Origin: Methanobacteriota archaeon
GTDB taxonomy: Archaea; Halobacteriota; Methanomicrobia; Methanomicrobiales; Methanospirillaceae
NCBI GenBank assembly: GCA_009779205.1
Contig: WRER01000027.1
Coordinates: forward strand, 1-7,572
DNA length: 7,572 nucleotides
Reading direction: 5' to 3'
The notes under the pieces were generated by a model. That model worked only from the letters and a program-made list of their open reading frames with translations. It was not told where the DNA came from and ran no database searches. This document shows, in pieces, positions 1 to 6,191 of the stretch (positions are counted from its first letter, which is position 1; each line of letters begins with the position of its first letter). Both the position numbers and the translations under genes were made by a program.

Positions 1-630
1 GCACCGGTATCCCCCGATGATTTGTTAGCAAAGGCTACACAAGGAGATGCTGCTACACAGTACGATTTGGGTTGGCGTTATTACTTCGGTGAAGAAGTCG
101 AGCAAGACTACGAAAAAGCTGTAGAATGGTTCACGAAAGCCGCAGAGCAAGGTCACAATGAGGCACAAACCTCGTTGGGTGTGCGTTATTACTTCGGTGA
201 AGGAGTGGAGCAAGACTATGGAAAAGCCGTTTATTGGTTCACGAAAGGCGCTGAACAAGGTCATGCTGAGGCACAAGCTTCGTTGGGTTGGCGTTATTAC
301 TTCGGTGAAGGAGTGGAGCAAGACTATGAAAAAGCCGTAGAATGGTTCACAAAAGCCGCCGAGCAAGGTCACGCTCAGGTACAATATTATTTAAGTGATT
401 GTTATAATAATGGCATTGGAGTGGAGCAAGACTATGGAAAAGCCGTAGAATGGTGTATGAAATCTGCCGAGCAAAGTTATGTACCCGCACAAAGCAGTTT
501 GGCTTCTTATTATGAGGACGGCATTGGAGTGGAACAAGACGAGGAAAAAGCCATCTACTGGTATACGAAATCAGCCGAACAAGGAGATGCTGCTGCACAA
601 GATCGGCTAAAAGATCTCAGCTCACGGTGA
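1..630 (+). CDS. Sel1-like repeat protein, 5' partial
   Basis: The reading frame is open from the first base of the window, so the true start lies upstream; the TTG at 22 is not needed as a start. The visible 209 residues contain five complete 36-residue Sel1-type repeats (108 bp each, starting near 52, 160, 268, 376 and 484) and the beginning of a sixth. Each has the family pattern of A-x-x-x-L-G, Y-Y-x-G-x-G-V, D-x-x-K-A and W-x-x-K-x-A-E-Q-G. Sel1 repeats are TPR-related helical hairpins that build protein-binding solenoids; no enzymatic domain is visible, so a scaffold or adaptor role is inference. Any signal peptide would be outside the window. Repeats 2 and 3 are close to identical in DNA, pointing to recent tandem duplication. 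The frame closes with DLSSR and TGA, but a different frame continues plausibly to 690 (see findings). Family confident, function unknown. Confidence 0.9.
   Translation, partial: APVSPDDLLAKATQGDAATQYDLGWRYYFGEEVEQDYEKAVEWFTKAAEQGHNEAQTSLGVRYYFGEGVEQDYGKAVYWFTKGAEQGHAEAQASLGWRYYFGEGVEQDYEKAVEWFTKAAEQGHAQVQYYLSDCYNNGIGVEQDYGKAVEWCMKSAEQSYVPAQSSLASYYEDGIGVEQDEEKAIYWYTKSAEQGDAAAQDRLKDLSSR
52..591 (+). repeat. Five tandem 108-bp Sel1 repeat units
   Basis: Units start at 52, 160, 268, 376 and 484. Units 2 and 3 match at about 95 of 108 bases by hand count; units 4 and 5 are more divergent. The period is exactly 36 codons, so copy number can change without breaking the frame. Confidence 0.85.
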
Positions 631-707
631 TGAGGATGCACCAAAGCAGCAATTGATCGAAACGATAAAGATTGTGGCAAGAAGATGAATTACAACCAAA
701 CGATCTT

Positions 708-730
708 CCTGCCAGCAGGAGGCTGGCAGG
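708..730. terminator. Strong 9-bp stem-loop, possible terminator of the Sel1 gene
   Basis: CCTGCCAGC (708-716) and GCTGGCAGG (722-730) pair perfectly around a five-base loop. It lies 78 bases after the Sel1 stop and 85 bases before cfbA, in otherwise A/T-rich sequence. Downstream on the plus strand there is an A-rich stretch and then a short T run (752-756), so it is not a classical hairpin directly followed by U residues. It may instead be a structural or regulatory element of the cfbA leader. The rest of 631-814 shows no convincing gene. Confidence 0.45.
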
Positions 731-744
731 GTAGAAAGAAAAAA

Positions 745-790
745 ATTTATAATTTTTCTATTCAAATCACACAACTGGTAATTATTTTAT
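745..790 (+). promoter_or_regulatory. Candidate promoter region for the cfb cluster
   Basis: Two TATA-like tracts precede cfbA: TTTATAA near 745-751 and TTATTTTAT at 782-790. The second is centred about 29 bases before the cfbA ATG, the distance expected for a leaderless archaeal transcript, and cfbA has no Shine-Dalgarno sequence. The first would give a leader of roughly 40 bases. Which one is used cannot be decided by eye. Confidence 0.35.
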
Positions 791-814
791 TCTCTAACGT
801 AACACTATATATGT

Positions 815-1219
815 ATGACGAAACAAGGAATTTTATTATGTGGACACGGAAGCAAGAAACAGTACAATAAGGAACTTATTGTAAACACTGCAACCCGTAT
901 CAGTGAAACTCATCCTCAATACATCGTGAAATGCGGATTTATGGAGTTCAATGAACCAACCATCCCTCAGGCCCTTGATGAATTTCGATCTGAAGAAATC
1001 TCAGCGCTCGCTGTTGTGCCACTCTTCCTGGCACGAGGGGTCCACATCGATGAAGACATTCCGGCACTTCTTGGATTTGAATTCGGACAAAAAATTGGAG
1101 TATTCAAGACAAACACTGGTGAAATTCCATTGAGCTATGCAGATCCAATTGGTGAACATCCGGTCCTTGCTGATGTCATGGTTGCCAGTGCAGAAGATGC
1201 ATTCAAACTGATTACATAA
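815..1219 (+). CDS. cfbA: CfbA, sirohydrochlorin nickelochelatase (small CbiX-type)
   Basis: CfbA inserts Ni2+ into sirohydrochlorin, the first dedicated step of coenzyme F430 synthesis; the enzyme is cytosolic and acts as a homodimer in this family. The 134-residue length fits the short archaeal CbiX/CfbA class. Visible hallmarks are the N-terminal GILLCGHGS with the metal-binding His11, the FMEFNEPTI stretch with Glu44, and PLFLARGVHIDEDIP with the second active-site His77. The C-terminal PIGEHPVLAD is also typical. ATG at 815 is chosen because the conserved strand begins four residues later; the overlapping ATG at 811 is in another frame and gives no family match. No Shine-Dalgarno site is visible, so a leaderless start is likely. 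It is followed four bases later by cfbE. Closely related CbiX proteins use cobalt; the nickel/F430 assignment rests on the cfbE and cfbD neighbours. Confidence 0.93.
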   Translation: MTKQGILLCGHGSKKQYNKELIVNTATRISETHPQYIVKCGFMEFNEPTIPQALDEFRSEEISALAVVPLFLARGVHIDEDIPALLGFEFGQKIGVFKTNTGEIPLSYADPIGEHPVLADVMVASAEDAFKLIT

Positions 1220-1223
1220 CTTC

Positions 1224-2507
1224 ATGCGAACGCTCATCCTTGACACCATTCACGGTGGTCTCGTAATTGCAGCTCATTTGGAAGAGCTCGGGCACACGGT
1301 TGACACTGTTGATGTATATCGGGATGGCGGCTCAATCTCTCTTTTTGATGCCCGGAATGGTATTATTCGTGCAGCATATGATCTGCTGATCCATCCAGTT
1401 CATCTCAGAATGGATCATTCTCTTCTGCAGATTGCCAAGGAACATGACATTCCAACAAAAACTCATCACGAAGCAGTAGCAGAAATTCTCTCAGAATGGG
1501 AGCGAAATAAAACATTCACTCGCCCGGAGCAAATGGTTGAGATAACTGGAGCAAGGGGAAAGACAACAACTGCACATGCTCTTGCTTCCTGCCTCTCATT
1601 ATCTGGACCAGGAATATTGCACAGTTCTGCTGGAATTTACAGATATCCTGGAGAAGAGAAGATAGGACATCTCAGTATAACTCCTGCATCCGTTCTGACT
1701 GTCGTACGCAAGTACTTGGAAGATGAGATGACCTGGATGATCTGTGAAGAGTCCGTGGGAGTGAGTGGATATCACGACTCTGCTATTCTCACATCATATG
1801 AAGATTATAGATGTGGAGCAGAAACCCGCTCAGCTCTTGATTGTAAAAAAGTATCACTCAAGAGCAGCCCTTGTGCTGTTATTCCGGGAAAAGAAAAATT
1901 ACATGATATTCCACAGAGTATTCCTGTGGATAGCATTGTGGAAGTACGTGGCGAATTGGCCACATACCGATATGGTGCATGGGAAGGCACATGTGCAAAT
2001 CCTTTACTCTTTTTATCCCAGTACAGAACTTCTCTCACCCTTGCCATTGCTGCATCAATACTGCTTGGAGTTCAACCGCAGGGCATAAACTCATTTCAGC
2101 CTGTGGTGGGAAGGCTTTCTTTACAAACACAAAATGATCGAGTACTATTGGATGATGCAAACTCAGGAACTACACATATAACTGCAATAGAATCTGCACG
2201 ATACCTACGCAGCACAACTCACATATCAGATATTATCTTGTGTATAGGTCAGGATGCTCATGCAGTATGTGAAAATCTGACAGCAGCATCCATTATCGAA
2301 ACAGTTTCTACCATCAAGCCAGTACATATTATACTCATATCAAGTGGTCTTTCAGAGCCAGAACAAAAAGAAATCAGTAGCTATTTGGATCGCAATCACT
2401 ACCAATATCAGAATGCACCATCATTTGATGCTGCACAGGAAATGCTAAGAGAATCATCCATCCCTCCAGAAATTCCTGCACTCCTTGCTGTAAAAACCTG
2501 GAGATAG
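1224..2507 (+). CDS. cfbE: CfbE, coenzyme F430 synthase (Mur-ligase family)
   Basis: CfbE carries out the last step of F430 synthesis: ATP-dependent closure of the carbocyclic ring in the seco-F430 acid precursor. It belongs to the Mur ligase superfamily but does not act in cell-wall synthesis. The 427 residues show an N-terminal Rossmann-like segment (1-90, MRTLILDTIHGG). The P-loop is EITGARGKTTT (106-116, with Lys113). The central ligase domain carries EESVGVSG and an ILTSYEDYR-type segment followed by a TRSALD stretch. The C-terminal domain starts around LLDDANSGTT. The gene starts four bases after the cfbA stop without a clear ribosome-binding site, which indicates one transcript. No frameshift or missing motif was seen. 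MurE/MurF is the only serious alternative, and the cfbA/cfbD neighbours make it unlikely. Confidence 0.92.
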   Translation: MRTLILDTIHGGLVIAAHLEELGHTVDTVDVYRDGGSISLFDARNGIIRAAYDLLIHPVHLRMDHSLLQIAKEHDIPTKTHHEAVAEILSEWERNKTFTRPEQMVEITGARGKTTTAHALASCLSLSGPGILHSSAGIYRYPGEEKIGHLSITPASVLTVVRKYLEDEMTWMICEESVGVSGYHDSAILTSYEDYRCGAETRSALDCKKVSLKSSPCAVIPGKEKLHDIPQSIPVDSIVEVRGELATYRYGAWEGTCANPLLFLSQYRTSLTLAIAASILLGVQPQGINSFQPVVGRLSLQTQNDRVLLDDANSGTTHITAIESARYLRSTTHISDIILCIGQDAHAVCENLTAASIIETVSTIKPVHIILISSGLSEPEQKEISSYLDRNHYQYQNAPSFDAAQEMLRESSIPPEIPALLAVKTWR

Positions 2508-2525
2508 GAGAAAACGAAAGGAAAC

Positions 2526-3608
2526 ATGAAATTCGTACAACCACGCCCAAGTTCTATTGTTGCAGCACTCTATACAGCCCGAGATCTCGATGTTGACCTT
2601 GCTATTCTGCATGGGCCATCAGGGTGTTCATTCAAGCATGCACGACTCCTTGAAGAAGATGGAATGCGATGCCTGACAACATCATTATCAGATAATGACT
2701 TCATTTTTGGAGGAAAAGACCGTCTCATTGATGTGCTTACATATGCGCAAGAAGAATTTTCTCCAAAGCGAATGGCAGTCATTGGGACCTGTGTCTCCAT
2801 GATCATCGGCGAAGACCTGGAAGCGATTGTAGATGCGGCAGAGATCCGGGCAGAGACAATTGCTGTAGACATCCATGCAGGATTTAGTGAGAATATTGAC
2901 GGTGTAATTGCAGTTCTTGTACAGGCATGTAAAAAAGGATGGATCTCATCTGAAGAATTAGAACGTCAAAAGTGTATTTTGAAGGGTGCAAACAGTGTTG
3001 AACGGGAACGTGGTGCAGCAACAAAGTCATATATCGCTCCATCCAGAGGAGATTTAAAACATATCGCGGCAAAAGCACTACTCGATGCAATTGACTCCGG
3101 AGGAAAGGGTATGTGCATCATGAATGCAAAAAAAGAAACAGCGTACATGTTTATTGACCCGCTCCTTGCAGTACATGAGCTAAGACCAGATGCAGAAATA
3201 TCCTATTACGCAAACCTGGGTGACAAAGGTCTCCCGCGAGTTGCAGCAATGGCGCGAGGAATTGACGGCGAATGCAAAGAGCGAGGACTTACTCCTACTC
3301 ATATCGGTTCGCTTGACGAGTATGGTGTGCTTGGTGAGGATATTGGGACACTCATTCAGAGAGAAAATCCAGATTTCTTACTGATATCAGGCGTACCTCA
3401 TGCAATCCCTGAAAAATATGTCACCCCATTCTGTGTCTCAATTACCAATGGTCCCAGACAGTACGAACCACTCAAAGAACAAGGACATGACTGGGTAGTG
3501 GTAGAGATAGACTTGCACCCTCATGTGCTTGGAGTATCTTCTATTCAAGAGAGTGAATTTGGAGCAGTGCTCAGATCTCTTGAATCTAACACAATCAAAA
3601 CTGAATGA
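2526..3608 (+). CDS. cfbD: CfbD, Ni-sirohydrochlorin a,c-diamide reductive cyclase catalytic subunit
   Basis: CfbD is the NifD-like component that works with the NifH-like CfbC. Together they reduce Ni-sirohydrochlorin a,c-diamide by six electrons and form the lactam ring, giving the seco-F430 precursor. At 360 residues it has the short single-subunit length of this group rather than the roughly 500 residues of nitrogenase NifD. The N-terminus has QPRPSSIVAALYTARD and the cluster-binding region HGPSGCSFKHARLL with Cys34; a second conserved cysteine is in VIGTCVSMIIGED (Cys89). Both are candidate ligands of an [4Fe-4S] cluster shared in the homodimer. The start lies 18 bases after cfbE with a purine-rich AAAGGA just upstream. 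Its stop overlaps a possible ATG (3605) of the following cfbB. CfbC is absent here and must be encoded elsewhere. Confidence 0.93.
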   Translation: MKFVQPRPSSIVAALYTARDLDVDLAILHGPSGCSFKHARLLEEDGMRCLTTSLSDNDFIFGGKDRLIDVLTYAQEEFSPKRMAVIGTCVSMIIGEDLEAIVDAAEIRAETIAVDIHAGFSENIDGVIAVLVQACKKGWISSEELERQKCILKGANSVERERGAATKSYIAPSRGDLKHIAAKALLDAIDSGGKGMCIMNAKKETAYMFIDPLLAVHELRPDAEISYYANLGDKGLPRVAAMARGIDGECKERGLTPTHIGSLDEYGVLGEDIGTLIQRENPDFLLISGVPHAIPEKYVTPFCVSITNGPRQYEPLKEQGHDWVVVEIDLHPHVLGVSSIQESEFGAVLRSLESNTIKTE

Positions 3609-3619
3609 GAGGCACACAC

Positions 3620-3748
3620 ATGCACACTATACGCACTCTTCTGATCGCAGGAGACAGGTCAGGATCCGGAAAAACAAGTATCTCTATCTCGATTGCAGCA
3701 GCGCTCGCAAAAAAGTATAGAAGTTACGCAAAAATCAACATGGCTTAA
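3620..3748 (+). pseudogene. cfbB: cfbB 5' fragment (Ni-sirohydrochlorin a,c-diamide synthase), truncated
   Basis: CfbB uses glutamine and ATP to amidate the a and c side chains of Ni-sirohydrochlorin; it is a CbiA/CobB-type enzyme of roughly 450-500 residues. Here only about the first 33 residues are authentic: an N-terminal strand IRTLLIAG and a complete nucleotide-binding loop GDRSGSGKTS (Lys18), followed by a helix ending AALAKKY. At about 3718 the sequence enters the inverted-repeat element. The frame then reads nine to ten unrelated codons and stops at TAA 3746-3748. No later part of the gene is found in the window on either strand. The start at ATG 3620 matches the family N-terminus and has GAGG seven bases upstream. 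An in-frame ATG at 3605 overlaps the cfbD stop and is an alternative. The position directly behind cfbD supports the identification over a generic CobB/BioD-type P-loop protein. Confidence 0.8.
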
Positions 3749-3831
3749 ACATGTGCTAACTCAAAATGTTTTATTGAAGTGACTTAATAAGGCATTATGA
3801 CCTACAAACATGCAATTTTGCGTAAGTCCTA
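3718..3831. mobile_element. 114-bp MITE-like element or solo IS relic with terminal inverted repeats
   Basis: The left end TAGAAGTTACGCAAAA (3718-3733) is the inverse of the right end at 3816-3831, whose complement is TAGGACTTACGCAAAA: 14 of 16 bases match, with a run of ten identical (TTACGCAAAA). The interior contains further short inverted repeats (ACATG at 3739-3743 with CATGT, and a TTATT/AATAA pair near 3771-3790). There is no room for a transposase. No convincing target-site duplication is visible next to the ends. Its left end coincides with the break in cfbB, and the right flank is not the rest of cfbB. Confidence 0.65.
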
Positions 3832-3867
3832 CCCCTGTGGATATTTGGATTTTCTATGATATGTTCT

Positions 3868-5274
3868 CTACTCATCGTCATCATCCCCCGATTTTATCTG
3901 TAATTGTTCGGCTGTGTCGGCTAATGTCTCAACTTCACGCAGGGCTTTGTTTATTTGTCGGGTTCTAACGCCTACCATTTGCTCAATCGTGTTATCAACG
4001 GTTTGGAGTTGCTTATGCGCTTGAGTAAGTGTTTTTTCAAACTCGGAAAACTGCTTTTTAACTGCTCGCAACGTATCCCAAACTTCCAGTGAGCGTTGCT
4101 CAATGGCGAGCGTTTTAAAACCCATTTGAAGCGATGACAGGAACGCCGACAGCGTTGTCACACCGACTGCTGTAACTTTATATTTGTCGCGGAGTTCCTC
4201 GAACAGGGCAGCGTTTTGAACCACTTCAGCGTATAAACCCTCAGTTGGCAGGAACATAAGAGCAAAGTCCGTGGTTTTCGGCGGCGCGATATATTTTTCG
4301 TTGATACTTTTGGCAGATTCTCGAATTCCCCTCGCCAGTGACTTCCTCGCTTCATCAATCGCCTGCTTATCTTCGGCATCAAGCAAGCGATTATAATCCT
4401 CAATCGGGAACTTGCTGTCTATTGGGAGCAATAGTGGGATATCGCCATTTCCTGGCAGCTTGATAGCGAACTCAACTCGTTTGTTCGCGGCGATTTCCAC
4501 ATTCATATCAAATTGACCCGGTGCGAGAATATCGGCAAGCAATCGTTCCAACCTCACTTCTCCGTAGGTTCCACGTTCTTTTACATTTGTAAGTGCATTT
4601 TTAAGGCTTTTGGCATCGGCAGCAAGATTTTTCATTTCACCCAAGCCCTGTTGAACGCTATCAAGCTGTTTGCTCACAAGCTCGAACGATTGTGTGAGCC
4701 GCATTTCAAGAGTTTTTTGAAGTTTTTCGTCCACCACACCTTGCATTTGTTCGAGACGCTTTTCGTTGCTTTCTTGAAGCGACTTCATTTTGCTCTCGAG
4801 AGTGGCATTGACTTTATCGGCGTTCTCAGCGTTTTCACGTTGAATGGATGACAATCGACTGTCGATCTGTTCTTGAAACTCACGGAGTTGCTTATTTGTT
4901 TCCGCTCGGCTATCTTGTAAAGTCTTGTTTACGCTCGTGTTCATACGCTCATTGCTCTCTATGCTACTTTGTTGAATACCGGAGAGCCGAGCTTCCATCT
5001 GTGTCTGGAATCCGCGGAGTTGTTTGTTGACTTCTTCGCGATTTCCTTGTAAAACAGTTTGAATGCTTTCTTGAATTACACCAAATCGTTGGAACTGCTC
5101 CGTTGCACCTGCTGATATTTGCTTTGATACGCTATCGCGCTGCTCATTGGCAGTTCGTTTCAAGAGACTAATTATCTCGCCAATGTCGGACTTCTTCCTC
5201 CCGACAACCTGCAAAACAATAACCACTAACAAAAGAACAATGATTGCTATGCTAATATACATCTGGGGTTCCAC
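3868..5274 (-). CDS. rmuC: RmuC-family DNA recombination protein
   Basis: RmuC proteins are associated with limiting inversions between short inverted repeats in bacteria and have a nuclease-like core; the exact biochemical role is poorly known. The 468 residues show a single N-terminal membrane segment (about 5-24, SIAIIVLLLVVIVLQVV). A long polar coiled coil (about 35-230) follows, containing a duplicated 44-residue unit. The conserved RmuC core (about 233-400) includes VKERGTYGEVRLERLL, LPIDSKFPIEDYNRLLDA and TDFALMFLPTEGLYAEVV. A C-terminal coiled coil ends in an acidic GDDDDE tail. The start is GTG at 5274, preceded by GAGGTGA four bases upstream, a good Shine-Dalgarno match. It stands convergent to the cfb cluster and divergent from the gene at 5550. 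RmuC is mainly bacterial, so acquisition by transfer is likely but not shown. Confidence 0.92.
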   Translation of the reverse strand: MEPQMYISIAIIVLLLVVIVLQVVGRKKSDIGEIISLLKRTANEQRDSVSKQISAGATEQFQRFGVIQESIQTVLQGNREEVNKQLRGFQTQMEARLSGIQQSSIESNERMNTSVNKTLQDSRAETNKQLREFQEQIDSRLSSIQRENAENADKVNATLESKMKSLQESNEKRLEQMQGVVDEKLQKTLEMRLTQSFELVSKQLDSVQQGLGEMKNLAADAKSLKNALTNVKERGTYGEVRLERLLADILAPGQFDMNVEIAANKRVEFAIKLPGNGDIPLLLPIDSKFPIEDYNRLLDAEDKQAIDEARKSLARGIRESAKSINEKYIAPPKTTDFALMFLPTEGLYAEVVQNAALFEELRDKYKVTAVGVTTLSAFLSSLQMGFKTLAIEQRSLEVWDTLRAVKKQFSEFEKTLTQAHKQLQTVDNTIEQMVGVRTRQINKALREVETLADTAEQLQIKSGDDDDE

Positions 5275-5278
5275 ATCT

Positions 5279-5285
5279 TCACCTC
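5279..5285 (-). promoter_or_regulatory. Ribosome-binding site of rmuC
   Basis: On the minus strand GAGGTGA lies four bases before the GTG at 5274. It is the clearest Shine-Dalgarno sequence in the window and decides the GTG start over the in-frame ATG four codons later. The F430 genes and the 5550 gene lack such a site. Confidence 0.65.
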
Positions 5286-5346
5286 ATCACTTTCGTCATT
5301 AAGGAGTCGTAACCTATTGACCACATCTTAAACTACGCTCCCAGTG

Positions 5347-5362
5347 GGTTAATATTATAACC
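5347..5362 (-). promoter_or_regulatory. Candidate rmuC promoter overlapped by an inverted repeat
   Basis: On the minus strand TTATAATA (5353-5360) is a TATA-like box that would place the transcript start near 5325-5330 and leave a leader of about 50 bases containing the ribosome-binding site. The box sits inside an inverted repeat GGTTA-6-TAACC (5347-5362), a possible operator. The arms are only five bases, so chance is possible. Confidence 0.35.
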
Positions 5363-5503
5363 AGCTTTGGTGATAAAAACTCTGTAACTATTCACCCCCT
5401 AACTCATTTAATCTGGATTGTTTGACAAAATTGGATTTTTCTCACACTAATACATAATATTTTATTGAAATTATTGCGTTCAACGAATTATACAAAAGTT
5501 GTA

Positions 5504-5517
5504 ACATTTCGAAATGT
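5504..5517. promoter_or_regulatory. Perfect 14-bp palindrome, candidate operator
   Basis: ACATTTCGAAATGT is its own reverse complement. It ends three bases before the TATA box at 5521, covering the place where the transcription factor B recognition element and upstream activators bind in archaea. A dimeric regulator of the gene at 5550 is the natural reading; the regulator is not identified. Confidence 0.5.
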
Positions 5518-5520
5518 AGG

Positions 5521-5528
5521 TATAAAAA
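5521..5528 (+). promoter_or_regulatory. Archaeal TATA box for a leaderless transcript
   Basis: TATAAAAA begins 29 bases before the GTG at 5550, so its centre is about 25-26 bases upstream of the G. That is the canonical distance between an archaeal TATA box and the transcription start, implying that transcription starts at or next to the start codon. No Shine-Dalgarno site with normal spacing is present. Confidence 0.6.
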
Positions 5529-5549
5529 CAAATTTGTCAATAAAAAAGG

Positions 5550-6107
5550 GTGAACAGTTACGAATCGTTTTTGAAAGCTGAATATGGGCAAACTGCATCC
5601 CAAGTACTCCAGCCAGAGAAAACAACAGAAATTGTGCTTGATTTTAAAAGTATCAACATTTTACGTGAACAATCAGACGCAGTTCGTGCAGCTTTGCATG
5701 TGAAAAATATTGATCCACCAAAGGAGAAACCTTTGCTAAGTGACTTACATGAGGTTACAGCTGTATATCTTGCTCTTACTACGGAAGTACGAAATCTTCT
5801 AGACCAGTTGGAACATGTTGCTTGGGAATATGAATATAAACTGGAAGATGAGCTTTTGATAGCTGAAATCAACCGCTTGGCAGAACATTATCTTAGATGC
5901 GTCCTATTGATAAAAGAAAACGACATTATTGCAGTAAAAAATGACTTTCGTGATGAATTAGAGCATATTTACAAAAACCCTCCACAACTTCCCGATGCAC
6001 ATGAACTTTCAATACTGTTTAATCTGCCAGTCCTTCCGCCTAACTTGAAAGAGGTTATCGAACATCTAATGCCTGAACACCCGAGTTCCCGCAAATCAGC
6101 ACTATAA
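5550..6107 (+). CDS. Uncharacterised 185-residue helical protein
   Basis: I do not recognise this protein. It starts with GTG at 5550, supported by the TATA box 29 bases upstream, and ends at TAA 6107. It has no signal peptide or membrane segment. The residues look cytosolic and mostly helical: an N-terminal segment (1-35) and a central acidic, leucine-rich part (about 62-140) including EVTAVYLALTTEVRNLLDQL and ELLIAEINRLAEHYL. A proline-rich end (142-180, with NPPQLPD and LPVLPPNLKEV) follows. There are no cysteine clusters or obvious catalytic motifs; the single Cys is near residue 117. It diverges from rmuC across 275 bases and stands alone, so neighbours do not indicate a pathway. Codon use and the unbroken frame support a real gene. 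An adaptor, a TA-related or a defence accessory role would be guesswork. Confidence 0.75.
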   Translation: MNSYESFLKAEYGQTASQVLQPEKTTEIVLDFKSINILREQSDAVRAALHVKNIDPPKEKPLLSDLHEVTAVYLALTTEVRNLLDQLEHVAWEYEYKLEDELLIAEINRLAEHYLRCVLLIKENDIIAVKNDFRDELEHIYKNPPQLPDAHELSILFNLPVLPPNLKEVIEHLMPEHPSSRKSAL

Positions 6108-6132
6108 TTTTCACAAATTTCAAAATAAATCA

Positions 6133-6159
6133 GTTCAATCTCACTGAACCACAATTTTT
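6133..6159 (+). terminator. Weak hairpin plus T tract after the 5550 gene
   Basis: GTTCA (6133-6137) pairs with TGAAC (6145-6149) over a seven-base loop and is followed by TTTTT at 6155-6159. The stem is short, but archaeal termination depends mainly on the T run. It lies 26 bases after the stop codon. Confidence 0.35.
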
Positions 6160-6160
6160 A

Positions 6161-6176
6161 TTAGTATCACATATAG
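6161..6176. repeat. 16-bp direct repeat, copy 1
   Basis: TTAGTATCACATATAG matches 15 of 16 bases with copy 2 at 6439-6454. It lies at the broken 3' side of the hicB relic. It could be a recombination scar or a chance similarity of A/T-rich promoter-like sequence. Confidence 0.45.
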
Positions 6177-6191
6177 AAAATAAATAGTGAC

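Noticed and set aside
25..384. 119-codon minus-strand frame opposite the Sel1 gene
   Set aside because: A shadow created by the repeated codons of the Sel1 units; its own repetitiveness mirrors theirs.
52..591. CRISPR-like regular repeats
   Set aside because: The 108-bp period is entirely coding, without spacers of unique sequence; they are Sel1 protein repeats.
685..870. 61-codon plus-strand frame before cfbA
   Set aside because: Overlaps the cfbA start in a different frame, includes the stem-loop, and has no family resemblance or initiation signal.
1224..2507. MurE/MurF-type peptidoglycan ligase
   Set aside because: Only the ligase fold is shared; the F430 gene context and N-terminal domain fit CfbE.
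2526..3608. Nitrogenase or protochlorophyllide reductase subunit
   Set aside because: Length, the QPRPSS and HGPSGCSF motifs, and the cfbA/cfbE/cfbB neighbours fit CfbD; no NifK, NifE or bch-type partners are present.
4513..4851. 112-codon plus-strand frame inside rmuC
   Set aside because: Antisense to a well-supported RmuC coiled-coil and core region, with low-complexity Phe/His-rich composition.
5558..5872. 104-codon minus-strand frame opposite the unknown gene
   Set aside because: Serine-rich antisense composition; the plus strand has the promoter, correct spacing and protein-like composition.
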